A program made the position numbers and the translations under genes. This document shows, one piece after another, positions 43,843-52,744 of a stretch of 64,000 nt of DNA (its first letter is position 1; each line of letters opens with the position of its first letter). The notes under the pieces were generated by a model. It was not told the DNA's origin. It was given only the letters and a program-made list of their open reading frames with translations, and did no database searches. Where the stretch lies: assembly GCF_900094555.1 (NCBI RefSeq), contig NZ_FMAC01000003.1:558001-622000 (forward strand). Direction: 5' to 3'. The stretch comes from Martinezella hainanensis. Lineage in GTDB: Bacteria > Pseudomonadota > Alphaproteobacteria > Rhizobiales > Rhizobiaceae.

Positions 43843-44613
43843 TTACCCTCTGCCCACAAGCGGCATCTTTGTCGCCATGACGGTCATCGAGAGAACGTTG
43901 GCGTCGAGTGGCAAGGTCGCCATGTAGACGACAGCGCGTGCGACATGCTCTGCCGAGATCGTCGGCTCCGCCGCGGTCTCGCCATTTGCCTGCAGCACGC
44001 CGCCGCTCATCCGCGCCGTCATCTCGGTGGCCGCATTGCCGATATCGATCTGGCCGCAGGCGATATCGAAGGGACGGCCGTCGAGTGCTGTCGATTTCGT
44101 CAAACCGGTGATCGCGTGCTTCGTGGCCGTATAGGGTGCCGAATGCGGCCGCGGCGTCGTTGCCGATATCGAACCGTTGTTGATGATACGGCCGCCCTGC
44201 GGCACCTGGGCTTTCATCAGGCGGAAGGCCTGCTGTGTGCACAGGAACGCGCCGGTCAGGTTTGCGCCGACAATGGCGTTCCATTGCTCGAAGCTCAGCT
44301 CTTCCATCGGCACGGCCGGCAGGCCCATGCCGGCATTGTTGACCAGAAGGTCGAGGCGGCCGTAGCGGTCGGAGATCGCATCGAAAAGGCTGCGAACTGA
44401 CGCGGGGTCGCTCACATCGGCCGCAACAGCAAGAAACTCCGCCCCTGTTTCCTCGCTGAGCTCGCGGGCCGCCTTTTCGAGAACATCAGCCCGTCGCCCC
44501 GAGATGACGACCTTGAAACCTGCCGAGCCGAGCGCCTTGGCAATGGCCCGGCCGATACCTGTGCCGCCGCCGGTCACCAGCGCGATTGCGTTTTGCGATG
44601 ACACTTCCGTCAT
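43843..44613 (-). CDS. SDR oxidoreductase, last gene of the acid-sugar operon
   Basis: A 256-residue classical [13 protein letters not shown] cofactor motif, NNAGMG, active-site Ser in [11 protein letters not shown] and YTATKHAI. The C-terminus lacks the usual SGxxxxVDGG end and finishes in [16 protein letters not shown]. Its start overlaps denD by four bases, so it is co-transcribed with the L-threonate/D-erythronate genes. It is not needed for the known pathway and may oxidise another C4 polyol or acid feeding it. Confidence 0.85.
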   Translation of the reverse strand: MTEVSSQNAIALVTGGGTGIGRAIAKALGSAGFKVVISGRRADVLEKAARELSEETGAEFLAVAADVSDPASVRSLFDAISDRYGRLDLLVNNAGMGLPAVPMEELSFEQWNAIVGANLTGAFLCTQQAFRLMKAQVPQGGRIINNGSISATTPRPHSAPYTATKHAITGLTKSTALDGRPFDIACGQIDIGNAATEMTARMSGGVLQANGETAAEPTISAEHVARAVVYMATLPLDANVLSMTVMATKMPLVGRG

Positions 44614-45596
44614 GCAACTCTCCCTTCCAATTCGTCTTCGATGTGCGCCTGCAGGATCTCGTCAAAGCTTTGTTCGGCCTTGAAGCCGAGCGCGCTCGCG
44701 CGCTTCGCGTCGAATTGGGTCGCCCATCCCGAGACGATGCGTTCGATCACCGGATCGGGCTCGCGGCGGATAAGCGCAACCGCCTTGTCGCCGCCGACAC
44801 GGCGCAGGGCATCGATCTCGTCGGAAACGAGCGCCGAAAGTCCGGGCATGGTGAGGTTGCGCCGCGGCCCGACCTTCGCGGTATCGAGCGTTGCGGCGTG
44901 CATGAAAAAGCCGACCGCTGCTCGTGGGCTTGCAAACCAGTGCCGCACCGTATCGCTGACAGGCAGGATGGCTGGTCTTCCGACAAGCGGCTCGCGCAGG
45001 ATGTTCGAAAAGAAGCCGGAGGCCGCCTTGTTTGGAGCGCCGGGCCGAACGCAAATGGTCGGCAGTCGGATGCCGATGCCGTCGAAAATGCCGCGGCGCG
45101 AATAATCGGCAAGCAGGAGCTCGGCAATCGCCTTCTGGGTGCCGTAGCTCGTCAACGGTGCGGTCAGGAATTCGTCGTCGATGATATCGGGGAAGGGCGT
45201 GCCGAACACGGCGATGGAGGAGGCGAAGATGACGCGGGGGATATAGGGGGATTTCAGGCCCTGCTGGCGAATGGCTTCGAAGAGTGCCCGCGTGCCGTCG
45301 AGATTGACCGTGTAGCCCTTGTCGAAGTCGGCCTCGGCCTCGCCGGAGACGATGGCGGCGAGATGGAAGATCATATCCGGGCGGTCTTCGATCAGCTTTT
45401 CCGCAACGCCCGATGTCGCAAGGTCGATCGTCAAAGCCTTGGATACAGATGCAAGCGCTTCCGGCACCGTCGGCTGGAAGGCATCGACCAGCGTCAGGCG
45501 ATCGATGGTCCGGCCGAGAATTTCCGGCTCGGCGGCAATACGGTTGATAAGCTTGCGGCCGACCATGCCCGCAGCGCCCAAAATCAAAACATGCAT
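44610..45596 (-). CDS. denD: D-erythronate dehydrogenase
   Basis: A 328-residue extended SDR that oxidises D-erythronate to 2-oxo-tetronate with NAD. Features: [34 protein letters not shown], active-site [17 protein letters not shown] and [21 protein letters not shown], which match the DenD family of acid-sugar clusters. The ATG at 45596 has GGGAGG upstream. It is separated from otnI by about 100 bases but lies on the same strand in the same operon. Confidence 0.88.
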   Translation of the reverse strand: MHVLILGAAGMVGRKLINRIAAEPEILGRTIDRLTLVDAFQPTVPEALASVSKALTIDLATSGVAEKLIEDRPDMIFHLAAIVSGEAEADFDKGYTVNLDGTRALFEAIRQQGLKSPYIPRVIFASSIAVFGTPFPDIIDDEFLTAPLTSYGTQKAIAELLLADYSRRGIFDGIGIRLPTICVRPGAPNKAASGFFSNILREPLVGRPAILPVSDTVRHWFASPRAAVGFFMHAATLDTAKVGPRRNLTMPGLSALVSDEIDALRRVGGDKAVALIRREPDPVIERIVSGWATQFDAKRASALGFKAEQSFDEILQAHIEDELEGRVA

Positions 45597-45695
45597 ATCG
45601 GCGTTTCCTCCCAATAGGCTGATATCAGTGTTCGGGAGAATTCCCGAGTGAATGTCTGTGGTGGCACTCAGGCATCCGGGATGCCGGCCTTTGCT

Positions 45696-46460
45696 TCATT
45701 TGTACGCTTGCAGCCAGGCAAGCCCGGCATCCGTCGTGGTCGCCGGCCGATACTCCACGCCGATCGGCTTGTCATAGCCAAGCTTTTCCAGGAATTGCAG
45801 AATGTGACGGTAATCGATTTCTCCGTGATCAGGTTCGCGCCGGTCCGGAACGGCGGCAATTTGAATATGGCCGATCGCGGCTAGATGCGCCTGCAGCCTG
45901 TGCGTCAGGTCGCCCTGCATGATCTGGATGTGATAGCAGTCGAACATCAGCTTGAGGTTATCGGCGCTGACCGCAGCTATGATGTCGAGCGCCTGATCCG
46001 CGGTCTGCAGGAAGTAACCCGGCGCGTCGCGGTGATTGAGCGGCTCGATCAGCACGGTCACCCCCACCTTGCCGGTGCGTTCGCAGGCATAGCGGAGATT
46101 GGCGATGAAGGTGGCCCGGGCCTCTTCGCCGCGGGCCTTGCCAGCCATCACATGCACGTTCGGTGTGCCGATGGCGGCTGCATAATCGATCGCCTGATCG
46201 ATGAGGTCGCGGGCTTCTTCCTCTCGCCCCGGAATGGCGGCAAGACCATTGTCGCCAGCCGCGACATTGCCGCGGGCGGTGTTGAGGCCGAGCATGGGAA
46301 GGCCGGTTTCCTCCAATGCCTGACGCACGGTCTCAGCGGGCGTGTCATAGGGATAGTGGCATTCCACGGCGTCGAAGCCGGCGGCCTTGGCGGCGCGGAT
46401 CGCGTCGGGGAGGGAAAGCTCCTGCCACAGGAAACCCAGATTGGCGGAAAAGCGCGTCAT
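45696..46460 (-). CDS. otnI: 2-oxo-tetronate isomerase (hydroxypyruvate isomerase family)
   Basis: A 254-residue TIM-barrel protein of the xylose-isomerase-like/Hyi family. Metal and catalytic residues lie in VLIEPLNHRDAPGYF (Glu), LMFDCYHIQIMQGD (Asp, His), IQIAAVPDRREPDHGEI (Gln) and IGVEYRP (Glu). In acid-sugar clusters OtnI moves the keto group from C2 to C3 of the oxidised tetronate. The start at 46460 lies two bases after the otnC stop, so the genes are coupled. Confidence 0.88.
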   Translation of the reverse strand: MTRFSANLGFLWQELSLPDAIRAAKAAGFDAVECHYPYDTPAETVRQALEETGLPMLGLNTARGNVAAGDNGLAAIPGREEEARDLIDQAIDYAAAIGTPNVHVMAGKARGEEARATFIANLRYACERTGKVGVTVLIEPLNHRDAPGYFLQTADQALDIIAAVSADNLKLMFDCYHIQIMQGDLTHRLQAHLAAIGHIQIAAVPDRREPDHGEIDYRHILQFLEKLGYDKPIGVEYRPATTTDAGLAWLQAYK

Positions 46461-46462
46461 GT

Positions 46463-47113
46463 TCAGTCCCACTCCACGTCATAGGTACGAACGAGATCGG
46501 CGATCTGGGCATCCGTCAGCAGTGAAGGATTGGCCCCGCGCGTCAGCATGGCAAGCTTTGCCGTCTCCTCCAGTTCTTCTATCGCATAAACAGCCGCTTC
46601 CAGATCCCTAGCGGAGACGACCGGTCCGTGTGCCGCCAGCATCACGGCGCTGCGCTTGCCGGCAAGGCCGCGGATGGCATCACCCATGGCCGGATCACCC
46701 GGCATGAAATAGGGCAGCAGCTTTACCTTGCCGAGTTTCATGATCGAATAGGCGGTCAGGGGTGGCAGCATGTTGTCGGCATCGACGTCAGGCAGGATCG
46801 AAAGCGCAACAGAATGGCTGGAATGGAGATGGACCACGGCACCCGTCTTCTTTGGCCGTGTCTCGTAGAAGGCAGCATGCAGCGGCATTTCCTTCGTCGG
46901 CTTGTCTCCGCCGATCAGGCGTCCTTCGCTGTCGAAAAGCGACAGGCGCGCGGGATCGAGGCGTCCGAAGGAGCTGCCCGTCGGGGTCACCAGCAGGCGC
47001 CCGTCGCTGAGACGCGCGGAGATATTCCCGGAGGAGCCAGCTGTCAGGCCGCGATCGTAGAGCGACTTGGCCATCATGCATATATGTTCGCGCAGTGCTG
47101 CTTCTTCGCTCAT
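46463..47113 (-). CDS. otnC: 3-oxo-tetronate 4-phosphate decarboxylase (class II aldolase family)
   Basis: A 216-residue zinc enzyme of the aldolase class II/adducin family. Visible are TAGSSGNISARL, TPTGSSFGRL, the metal histidines in VVHLHSSHSVALS and the third in LAAHGPVVSA. OtnC decarboxylates 3-oxo-tetronate 4-phosphate to dihydroxyacetone phosphate. The ATG at 47113 overlaps the otnK stop by four bases; the frame is open to 47332, but that part is the antisense-like overlap with otnK. Confidence 0.9.
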   Translation of the reverse strand: MSEEAALREHICMMAKSLYDRGLTAGSSGNISARLSDGRLLVTPTGSSFGRLDPARLSLFDSEGRLIGGDKPTKEMPLHAAFYETRPKKTGAVVHLHSSHSVALSILPDVDADNMLPPLTAYSIMKLGKVKLLPYFMPGDPAMGDAIRGLAGKRSAVMLAAHGPVVSARDLEAAVYAIEELEETAKLAMLTRGANPSLLTDAQIADLVRTYDVEWD

Positions 47114-48384
47114 GCGGTCTCCAATCGGTCGAAAGCATCCGTGAAGAAGTCTTCGCCGCCAAAGTTTCCCGATTTCAGTGCAAGTGCGATCTGCCTTCGA
47201 TCGACCGCCGCGAAGGTCCATGGGACACCGGGCGCAATTTCCGGGCCGATTGCCAGATGCGTGATGCCGAGCGCCTGCGTAATTGCGCCCGAAGTCTCGC
47301 CGCCGGCGACGACGAAGCGGCGTGTGCCGCAATCGAAGGCCTCGTGGGCGATCTCGGAAAGTGCGTCTTCGACCACATGGCCAGCCTTATCCCGCCCCAA
47401 TCGCTCCTGTGCCCGCCGCACCTCGTCGGGCTCGGCGGTAGCGTAAATGAGCTTCGGTGCATCGGGGGACTGTTGACGCAGCCACTCCAGCGCAGCGCCG
47501 GCGCCTTCCTGAGCCAGCACGATAGGATCGAGCCGCAAGCTGGCGACTTTGCCGGTATAACGGGCAACCTGCCGGCGCGTCATGGCGGAGCAACTGCCGG
47601 ATAGGACGATCGAACCGCCGGCGACCTTTGGCAGTGCCTGGCGATGTTCGGAGAGGCTGGCGAGACCCTGCTCGATGTAGAATTGCGGAAGCTGGCCAGC
47701 AATCGCGCTGCCGCCCGTCAATAGCATCATGTTGAAGGATGCTGCAGCAATCGTGCGGAGATCATCGTCGCAAACGGCATCGACGATCACATGCCGGATA
47801 TCGTCGCCGTGGAGCTGTTCCAAGTGCGTCTTCAGCGCTGCCGCACCCTTCGAGACGACGTTGCGATTGGCAAGGCCGACCGCACTCGCCACCTGCGGCG
47901 TCAGAAGCCGTACAAGACTGGAATCGCGCATCGGCGTCAGCGGATGATCCTTCATCGGACTCTCCGACAGAAGCTGCTCGCCGACAAAGAGATGACCCAT
48001 GAAGACACTGCGTCCGTTTTCCGGAAAGGCCGGGCAATAGATCGTCTGGGCAGCACCCGTCTCGGCCATCAGCATCTCAGCGATAGGACCGATATTGCCT
48101 TCGGCGGTGCTGTCGAATGTCGAGCAGTATTTCCAGAAGAAGCGGCTCGCGCCGGCTTCCCTCAGCCATGCCAGCGCCCGATGTGCCTGTTTAACGGCGA
48201 CATCGACCGGCGAAGTCCGGCATTTCAAGGCGATGACCTCGAAGGCGGCTATCTCGCTCCGATCGCGCTTCTCCTGCGGAATGCCGATCCGCAGCGAAAC
48301 GGGCAGTCCGCTGCGCGCCAGCAGCGCGGCAAGATCGGTCGCCCCGGTGAAGTCGTCGGCGATGCAGCCAAGCAGGAGCGCCAT
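47110..48384 (-). CDS. otnK: 3-oxo-tetronate 4-kinase (four-carbon acid sugar kinase, DUF1537)
   Basis: A 424-residue kinase of the former DUF1537 family. The N-terminal domain begins LLLGCIADDFTGATDLA, and the FWKYCSTFDSTAEGNIG substrate region follows. The C-terminal nucleotide domain has LSGSCSAMTRRQVARY and VVAGGETSGAITQAL. It phosphorylates 3-oxo-tetronate before OtnC acts. It starts three bases after the ltnD stop and overlaps otnC. Confidence 0.9.
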   Translation of the reverse strand: MALLLGCIADDFTGATDLAALLARSGLPVSLRIGIPQEKRDRSEIAAFEVIALKCRTSPVDVAVKQAHRALAWLREAGASRFFWKYCSTFDSTAEGNIGPIAEMLMAETGAAQTIYCPAFPENGRSVFMGHLFVGEQLLSESPMKDHPLTPMRDSSLVRLLTPQVASAVGLANRNVVSKGAAALKTHLEQLHGDDIRHVIVDAVCDDDLRTIAAASFNMMLLTGGSAIAGQLPQFYIEQGLASLSEHRQALPKVAGGSIVLSGSCSAMTRRQVARYTGKVASLRLDPIVLAQEGAGAALEWLRQQSPDAPKLIYATAEPDEVRRAQERLGRDKAGHVVEDALSEIAHEAFDCGTRRFVVAGGETSGAITQALGITHLAIGPEIAPGVPWTFAAVDRRQIALALKSGNFGGEDFFTDAFDRLETA

Positions 48385-48387
48385 TGT

Positions 48388-49296
48388 CTAGTCCTTTACT
48401 CCGGGAAGGCTGGCGCCGCTCTTGGCGGCGAGGATTTTTGCGACGGCGGCGTCGTCTTCAAGGCCGAAACCTGCTTGCGATGCTTCCTCGAAGAGATCAA
48501 GGGCGGCGGCAGCGAGCGGGGTAACAGCACCGGCTTTGCCGGCCTCCGACGTCACGATGCCGAGGTCCTTGACGAAGATATTGACCGCCGAGCGCGGCGT
48601 ATAGTCGCCGGATACGATGTGCTCGCCGCGATTCTCGAACATCCAGGACGAGCCGGCCGATACGCAGATCACATCATAGAGTGTCTTCAAATCGATGCCG
48701 GCCTTGGCAGCCAGCGTCATGGCCTCGGCCGTTGCGGCGATATGGACGCCGGCCAGCAGCTGGTTGATCATCTTGACCTGCGAGCCGGCGCCGGGGCGAT
48801 CCCCCAGCCGGAATACCTTGGCCGAGATGGCGTCGAGCACCGCTGACGCCTTATCGAAGGCCTCGGGTGTGCCGGATGCCATGACGGTGATCTCGCCTGA
48901 AAGCGCGCGGACATGGCCACCGGAGACAGGGGCGTCGATGACGAACATGCCGGCTGCCTCAAGCTTTTCGGCAATGGCTGTCGTCGCACTCGGTGCCATG
49001 GTGGCGCAGAGCAGGAATGTGGTCGAAGGACGAGCAGTTTCCAGCGCGCCGCTCTGCCCGAATAGGACATCTTCGACCTGCTTGCTGTTGACGACATAGA
49101 CAAGGATCACGTCAGCGTCCTCAGCGGCAGATGCCGGCGTCGTGCAGGGCGTGCCGCCGCTCTCGGCAAAACGGGTGAGAACCTCGCTGCGGACATCGCA
49201 GCCGCGTACGACAAAGCCCGCCTTTAGAAGGGATAGGGCAGCGCCCCAACCCATGGATCCCAGGCCGATGACGGCGGTCTTCTTCGTGTTCAACAC
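48388..49296 (-). CDS. ltnD: L-threonate dehydrogenase
   Basis: A 302-residue member of the 3-hydroxyisobutyrate dehydrogenase family: NAD motif VIGLGSMGWGAALSLLKAG, substrate motif DAPVSGGHVRALSGEITVM and the catalytic lysine in GAGSQVKMINQLLAG. The start is a GTG at 49296 (or TTG at 49293) behind AGAGG; longer forms run into the operator. With otnK, otnC and otnI next to it, L-threonate is the likely substrate, giving 2-oxo-tetronate. It is the first gene of the operon. Confidence 0.88.
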   Translation of the reverse strand: MLNTKKTAVIGLGSMGWGAALSLLKAGFVVRGCDVRSEVLTRFAESGGTPCTTPASAAEDADVILVYVVNSKQVEDVLFGQSGALETARPSTTFLLCATMAPSATTAIAEKLEAAGMFVIDAPVSGGHVRALSGEITVMASGTPEAFDKASAVLDAISAKVFRLGDRPGAGSQVKMINQLLAGVHIAATAEAMTLAAKAGIDLKTLYDVICVSAGSSWMFENRGEHIVSGDYTPRSAVNIFVKDLGIVTSEAGKAGAVTPLAAAALDLFEEASQAGFGLEDDAAVAKILAAKSGASLPGVKD

Positions 49297-49322
49297 GCTG
49301 CTACCTCTGCAATTTTTGGCTA

Positions 49323-49348
49323 TGTTACCGATACCGGTATCGATAACA
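49323..49348. promoter_or_regulatory. Operator palindrome between ltnD and the LacI regulator
   Basis: TGTTACCGATACC (49323-49335) and GGTATCGATAACA (49336-49348) form a 26-base inverted repeat with one mismatched pair. The TGTTACCGATA part resembles the E. coli GntR (LacI-family gluconate repressor) site. It sits 27 bases upstream of the ltnD start and about 115 bases upstream of the divergent regulator, so it is the expected binding site for that regulator. Confidence 0.75.
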
Positions 49349-49463
49349 AGCCTCAATTTTCCGGTAATTGTCAATAGGCGGATGTTTGCCTTTTCCAGGA
49401 AACATTCTATGAAGAGGAGCGGCATCGTGCCAGCCGCCATGGTTCATCGAGGGTTGCTTGGGG

Positions 49464-50486
49464 ATGCGCAAACCCACTCTGGAAGAAGTCGCGATCGAAG
49501 CGGGCGTGAGCAAGATGACGGCGTCGCGTGCGCTTCGGGGCGTTGCCGATGTCTCCAGCGAGACGCGCGACAAGGTTCTCGCTGCGGCAACGCGGATGAA
49601 CTATGTCGGCAACAGGCTGGCACTCTCGCTATCCTCGCAGCGCACAAACCTGGTTGCTGTCGTCGTCCCCAGCATGTCGAATATTGTCTTTCCGGAGGTG
49701 CTTGCCGGCATTTCCGCTGGGCTTGACGGCTCCGGCATGCAAGCCGTGTTCGGCATATCCGATTATGATGTCGCCAAGGAGCGCGAGATCATCCGCGACA
49801 TGCTCTCCTGGCAACCCTGCGCCATCATCGTCACCGGGCTCGATCAGCCGGAAGAGACGGCGGATCTGCTCCGCCACGCCAATATTCCGGTCATCCAGCT
49901 CATGGATCTCGACGGCACGCCGATTGATTTCAATGTCGGCTTGTCCCATGGCGCGGCGGGAGAGGGTATGGCCGAAGCGTTGATTGCGGCTGGGCGAAGA
50001 CGGTTCGGTTATGTCGGCAGCGCTCTGGCTCGGGATCTGCGTGCAGGCAAGCGCAAGGCTGGCTTCGAACGCGTCTTGCATGCCCATGGTCTGGGGTTTG
50101 CCGAACAGCAGATCGATGATGCATTTTCCTCGATCGCGCTTGGAAAACAACTGACGACGACCATGCTCGCGGCGGTGCCGGATCTCGATTGCATCTATTA
50201 CTCCAACGACGACATGGCGAGCGGCGGGCTGTTTGCCTGCATGGAGCTGGGCGTTGCAGTTCCAAAGAAGATCCTGATTGCCGGTTTCAACGGGCTGGAT
50301 CTGGTCGGTTCGCTGCCTGCGCCGATCGCAACGTCCCGCTCGCCCAGGCGCGCTATCGGCGAGGTTGCGGCACAATTGGTGCGCCAAGCGGTCATGAGCA
50401 ACCGCGATGCGATGCCGAAAACCATCGTGTTTACGCCGACAATCGCAGGAATTGACGGTTATGGAGCGGCTGGCAGCGCTTCCTGA
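49464..50486 (+). CDS. LacI-family regulator of the acid-sugar operon (GntR-like)
   Basis: A 340-residue LacI-family protein: helix-turn-helix TLEEVAIEAGVSKMTASRAL, hinge residues NRLALSLSSQRTNLVAVVVP and a ligand domain with YYSNDDMASGGLFACMELG and IAGFNGLDLVGS, the latter close to gluconate-type repressors. The ATG at 49464 is preferred over a TTG two codons upstream. Divergent placement and the intervening palindrome argue that it represses ltnD-otnKCI-denD in the absence of a tetronate or its intermediate. Confidence 0.92.
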   Translation: MRKPTLEEVAIEAGVSKMTASRALRGVADVSSETRDKVLAAATRMNYVGNRLALSLSSQRTNLVAVVVPSMSNIVFPEVLAGISAGLDGSGMQAVFGISDYDVAKEREIIRDMLSWQPCAIIVTGLDQPEETADLLRHANIPVIQLMDLDGTPIDFNVGLSHGAAGEGMAEALIAAGRRRFGYVGSALARDLRAGKRKAGFERVLHAHGLGFAEQQIDDAFSSIALGKQLTTTMLAAVPDLDCIYYSNDDMASGGLFACMELGVAVPKKILIAGFNGLDLVGSLPAPIATSRSPRRAIGEVAAQLVRQAVMSNRDAMPKTIVFTPTIAGIDGYGAAGSAS

Positions 50487-50660
50487 GATCTCTTCATAGT
50501 TTTTCTCTGCCGACGACGCGATGAAAGTCCAAGCCTTGCCAGCGCGCGATGGCGACCAATATCCCTTTCGTTGATTGCTTGAACTCGGAAACAGTGACGT
50601 GCTGTGACCGCCTCTTTCGCTCTGCACGATGTGCTCTTGTCAAGCAAAGGATCTTCGAAA

Positions 50661-51074
50661 ATGCGTTTCCTCCAGGCTGTGATTTTCGCTTTTGCCACCA
50701 GTGCCATATCCGCAATTTCCTCGGGTGCATGGGCCGTTGGTTTCAAAGATATCGTCATTTCGACTAAGGAGGATTCGGATGCTGCTCAAAGCAGCTTTGC
50801 TCCCGATACGCCGAAGATTTTTGTGTCAGCCCATCTGACGAAGGACGTGCCGTCGGGGAGTGATGTTAACATCGCATGGGTTGCCGTCGACACCGGCGGA
50901 GCGGCGCCACCGAATTACAAGATCAACAGTGTCAATCTGCATATCGGTTCGCTGACCAACCATGTGAAATCCTCGATGACGAAACCGAACAATGGTTGGC
51001 CCGTCGGGAGCTATGAGATCGAGTTTTCCGTCAACGGCAAAGTGATGGAAACGACTGATTTCACCATCAAGTAA
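50661..51074 (+). CDS. Secreted hypothetical protein
   Basis: A 137-residue exported protein with a clear signal peptide (LQAVIFAFATSAISAISSGAWA). The mature part is rich in beta-prone sequence (PKIFVSAHLTKDVPSGSDVN, VGSYEIEFSVNGKVMETTDF) and resembles a small immunoglobulin-like or beta-sandwich fold. AAAGGA precedes the ATG at 50661. No family was recognised. It stands alone. Confidence 0.65.
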   Translation: MRFLQAVIFAFATSAISAISSGAWAVGFKDIVISTKEDSDAAQSSFAPDTPKIFVSAHLTKDVPSGSDVNIAWVAVDTGGAAPPNYKINSVNLHIGSLTNHVKSSMTKPNNGWPVGSYEIEFSVNGKVMETTDFTIK

Positions 51075-51232
51075 ACCGCACATACAGCGACGGTCGGCAA
51101 GAGAATCTGCATCCGTTGTCCGACTGGCGGAAAAAGGAGAAGTTCGCCGGAAGCGATCATGTTCAGATAAACGATCGCCGGGAATGACTTTGACGGCATT
51201 TCGGCTTCGGCCAGTTAGGCTCCGAGGTCTCC

Positions 51233-52201
51233 ATGAGGGTGCCGGGCATTGCAAACCTAAGCTTGGCAATAAGATTTCCCGAAAAATTCACGGTTTGGAA
51301 ACATTCGGAAAACGGTAAGGCAAAACGATCGGATAGACCGACCGAGAGTTTACCTTATTGCGGAGTCCGATTGCCGATGTTCCTTACCAATCCGTGGCGA
51401 CGGGAAGAGTTGAGCCATATCGTTGTCACCACCTTCAATGAAAAGGGTTATCGCGAATACGGCAAGAAATGCATCGAGACCTTCCTCGCTTGCTGGCCAA
51501 AGGACGTCTCTCTGGTCGTCTATGCCGAGGATGTCGAAATCGAGGAGAAGGACCGCCGCCTTCTGATATTCGATCATTGCAAGGCTTTGCCCCGGCTGCG
51601 CGATTTTCGCGAGGCCCACGGTGACAATCCACAGGCAAATGGATGGATTCCGTCACGCAATGGGCTGGTACGTGACTTCCGCTGGGATGCCGTGCGCTTT
51701 TCCAACAAGGTCTTTGCGGTTGCTGATGCCGTCAGACGCTATCACAACATGGTCGACCAGCTGATATGGCTCGATGCCGATACCGTGACCCACAGAGCCA
51801 TTCCGAAAAGCTTTCTCGATAGGATAGCGCCGCGTGGAAATCAGCTTGCCACCTATCTGAACAGGAGGATTTATCCCGAATGCGGATGGGTTGGATACAA
51901 TCTACGCCATCCCGCAATATTGACCTTTATCGACCGCTTCGAAGGTGCCTATTCCTCCGGCTATTTCCTGACCATGAAGGAAAGCCATGACAGCTTCGTC
52001 TTCTGGAAAGTGCTCCAGCAGATGGAGCGAGACAAGGAAGCCAGATTCAGGCGGCTCGGCTCGCGTCTGACGAAAACCCATGTCTTCATCAACAGCGTCT
52101 TGGGCGGTTATCTGGATCATCTGAAGGGCGACAGGAAGGCTGCCGGAAGGAGCCGCCGTCGGGATCTCAAATGGCATCGCCGCGAGCCATGGTGGCAATG
52201 A
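51233..52201 (+). CDS. Hypothetical protein with glycosyltransferase-like features
   Basis: A 322-residue protein. A DxD-type motif in QLIWLDADTVTHRAIPKSFL, preceded by VVTTFNEKGYREYGKKCIETF, suggests a GT-A-like nucleotide-sugar fold. The tail is strongly basic (KGDRKAAGRSRRRDLKWHRR). The ATG at 51233 has GAGG upstream; an ATG at 51377 (MFLTNPW) is an alternative that better matches the start of the folded part. No neighbouring polysaccharide genes support a specific role. Confidence 0.65.
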   Translation: MRVPGIANLSLAIRFPEKFTVWKHSENGKAKRSDRPTESLPYCGVRLPMFLTNPWRREELSHIVVTTFNEKGYREYGKKCIETFLACWPKDVSLVVYAEDVEIEEKDRRLLIFDHCKALPRLRDFREAHGDNPQANGWIPSRNGLVRDFRWDAVRFSNKVFAVADAVRRYHNMVDQLIWLDADTVTHRAIPKSFLDRIAPRGNQLATYLNRRIYPECGWVGYNLRHPAILTFIDRFEGAYSSGYFLTMKESHDSFVFWKVLQQMERDKEARFRRLGSRLTKTHVFINSVLGGYLDHLKGDRKAAGRSRRRDLKWHRREPWWQ

Positions 52202-52318
52202 TTTCCGACCATTTGTGGCAGTGAAAACTTCGCGCCTATGGGGTGGCGGCACAGACGATCAAGTTGTTTCCTGGCGTGCATGGTACTAATCTGAGTAGCA
52301 TTGAAGGATTGGGAATTC

Positions 52319-52741
52319 ATGCACGACGATTCGATCCTGCCGACAGAGATCGCTGTTTCACTTGGCCTGATATGCAATATAGGCGCTCCGCTTCTGGCCT
52401 TTTGGGTGGCGGGGAAATTGCCTCGGTTTCGCCTCTGGATTCATGGTGTCGCTTTCGTTGCTATCCTTGCCTCGCCGTTGACGGCGATGATCCTCGGCCT
52501 GCCTGATCTGCTCCCTGAAGAGGAAGAAAGCTCGGGCGCTCGCTTTGCATTTCTGCCTCTGATCGTCGAAGCAGCCATCATCGTGCTGCTCTATTGTCTG
52601 GCGGGCGCGATGCTTCTATCTCAATCCGTCCATTCGGCAATCACGGACTGGCACGGCGGAGGCAGGCTTTCGCGGACGGCCCCTCGCCGTGCGGCCGGGG
52701 CAGGCCTTACATCTCCAAAGGCTCCAAAACGCGATAGATGA
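52319..52741 (+). CDS. Hypothetical membrane protein
   Basis: A 140-residue protein with three hydrophobic segments (about 10-32, 40-60 and 80-105) and a basic tail (GGGRLSRTAPRRAAGAGL). The ATG at 52319 lies behind AAGGATTGGGA. It ends three bases before the convergent GlxA-type regulator. No family was recognised; the C-terminal 35 residues may be poorly constrained. Confidence 0.5.
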   Translation: MHDDSILPTEIAVSLGLICNIGAPLLAFWVAGKLPRFRLWIHGVAFVAILASPLTAMILGLPDLLPEEEESSGARFAFLPLIVEAAIIVLLYCLAGAMLLSQSVHSAITDWHGGGRLSRTAPRRAAGAGLTSPKAPKRDR

Positions 52742-52744
52742 TGG

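Noticed and set aside
46463..47332. Longer otnC starting inside otnK
   Set aside because: The extra 73 residues are Arg-rich out-of-frame otnK sequence. The ATG at 47113 gives the normal decarboxylase length and a 4-base coupling overlap.
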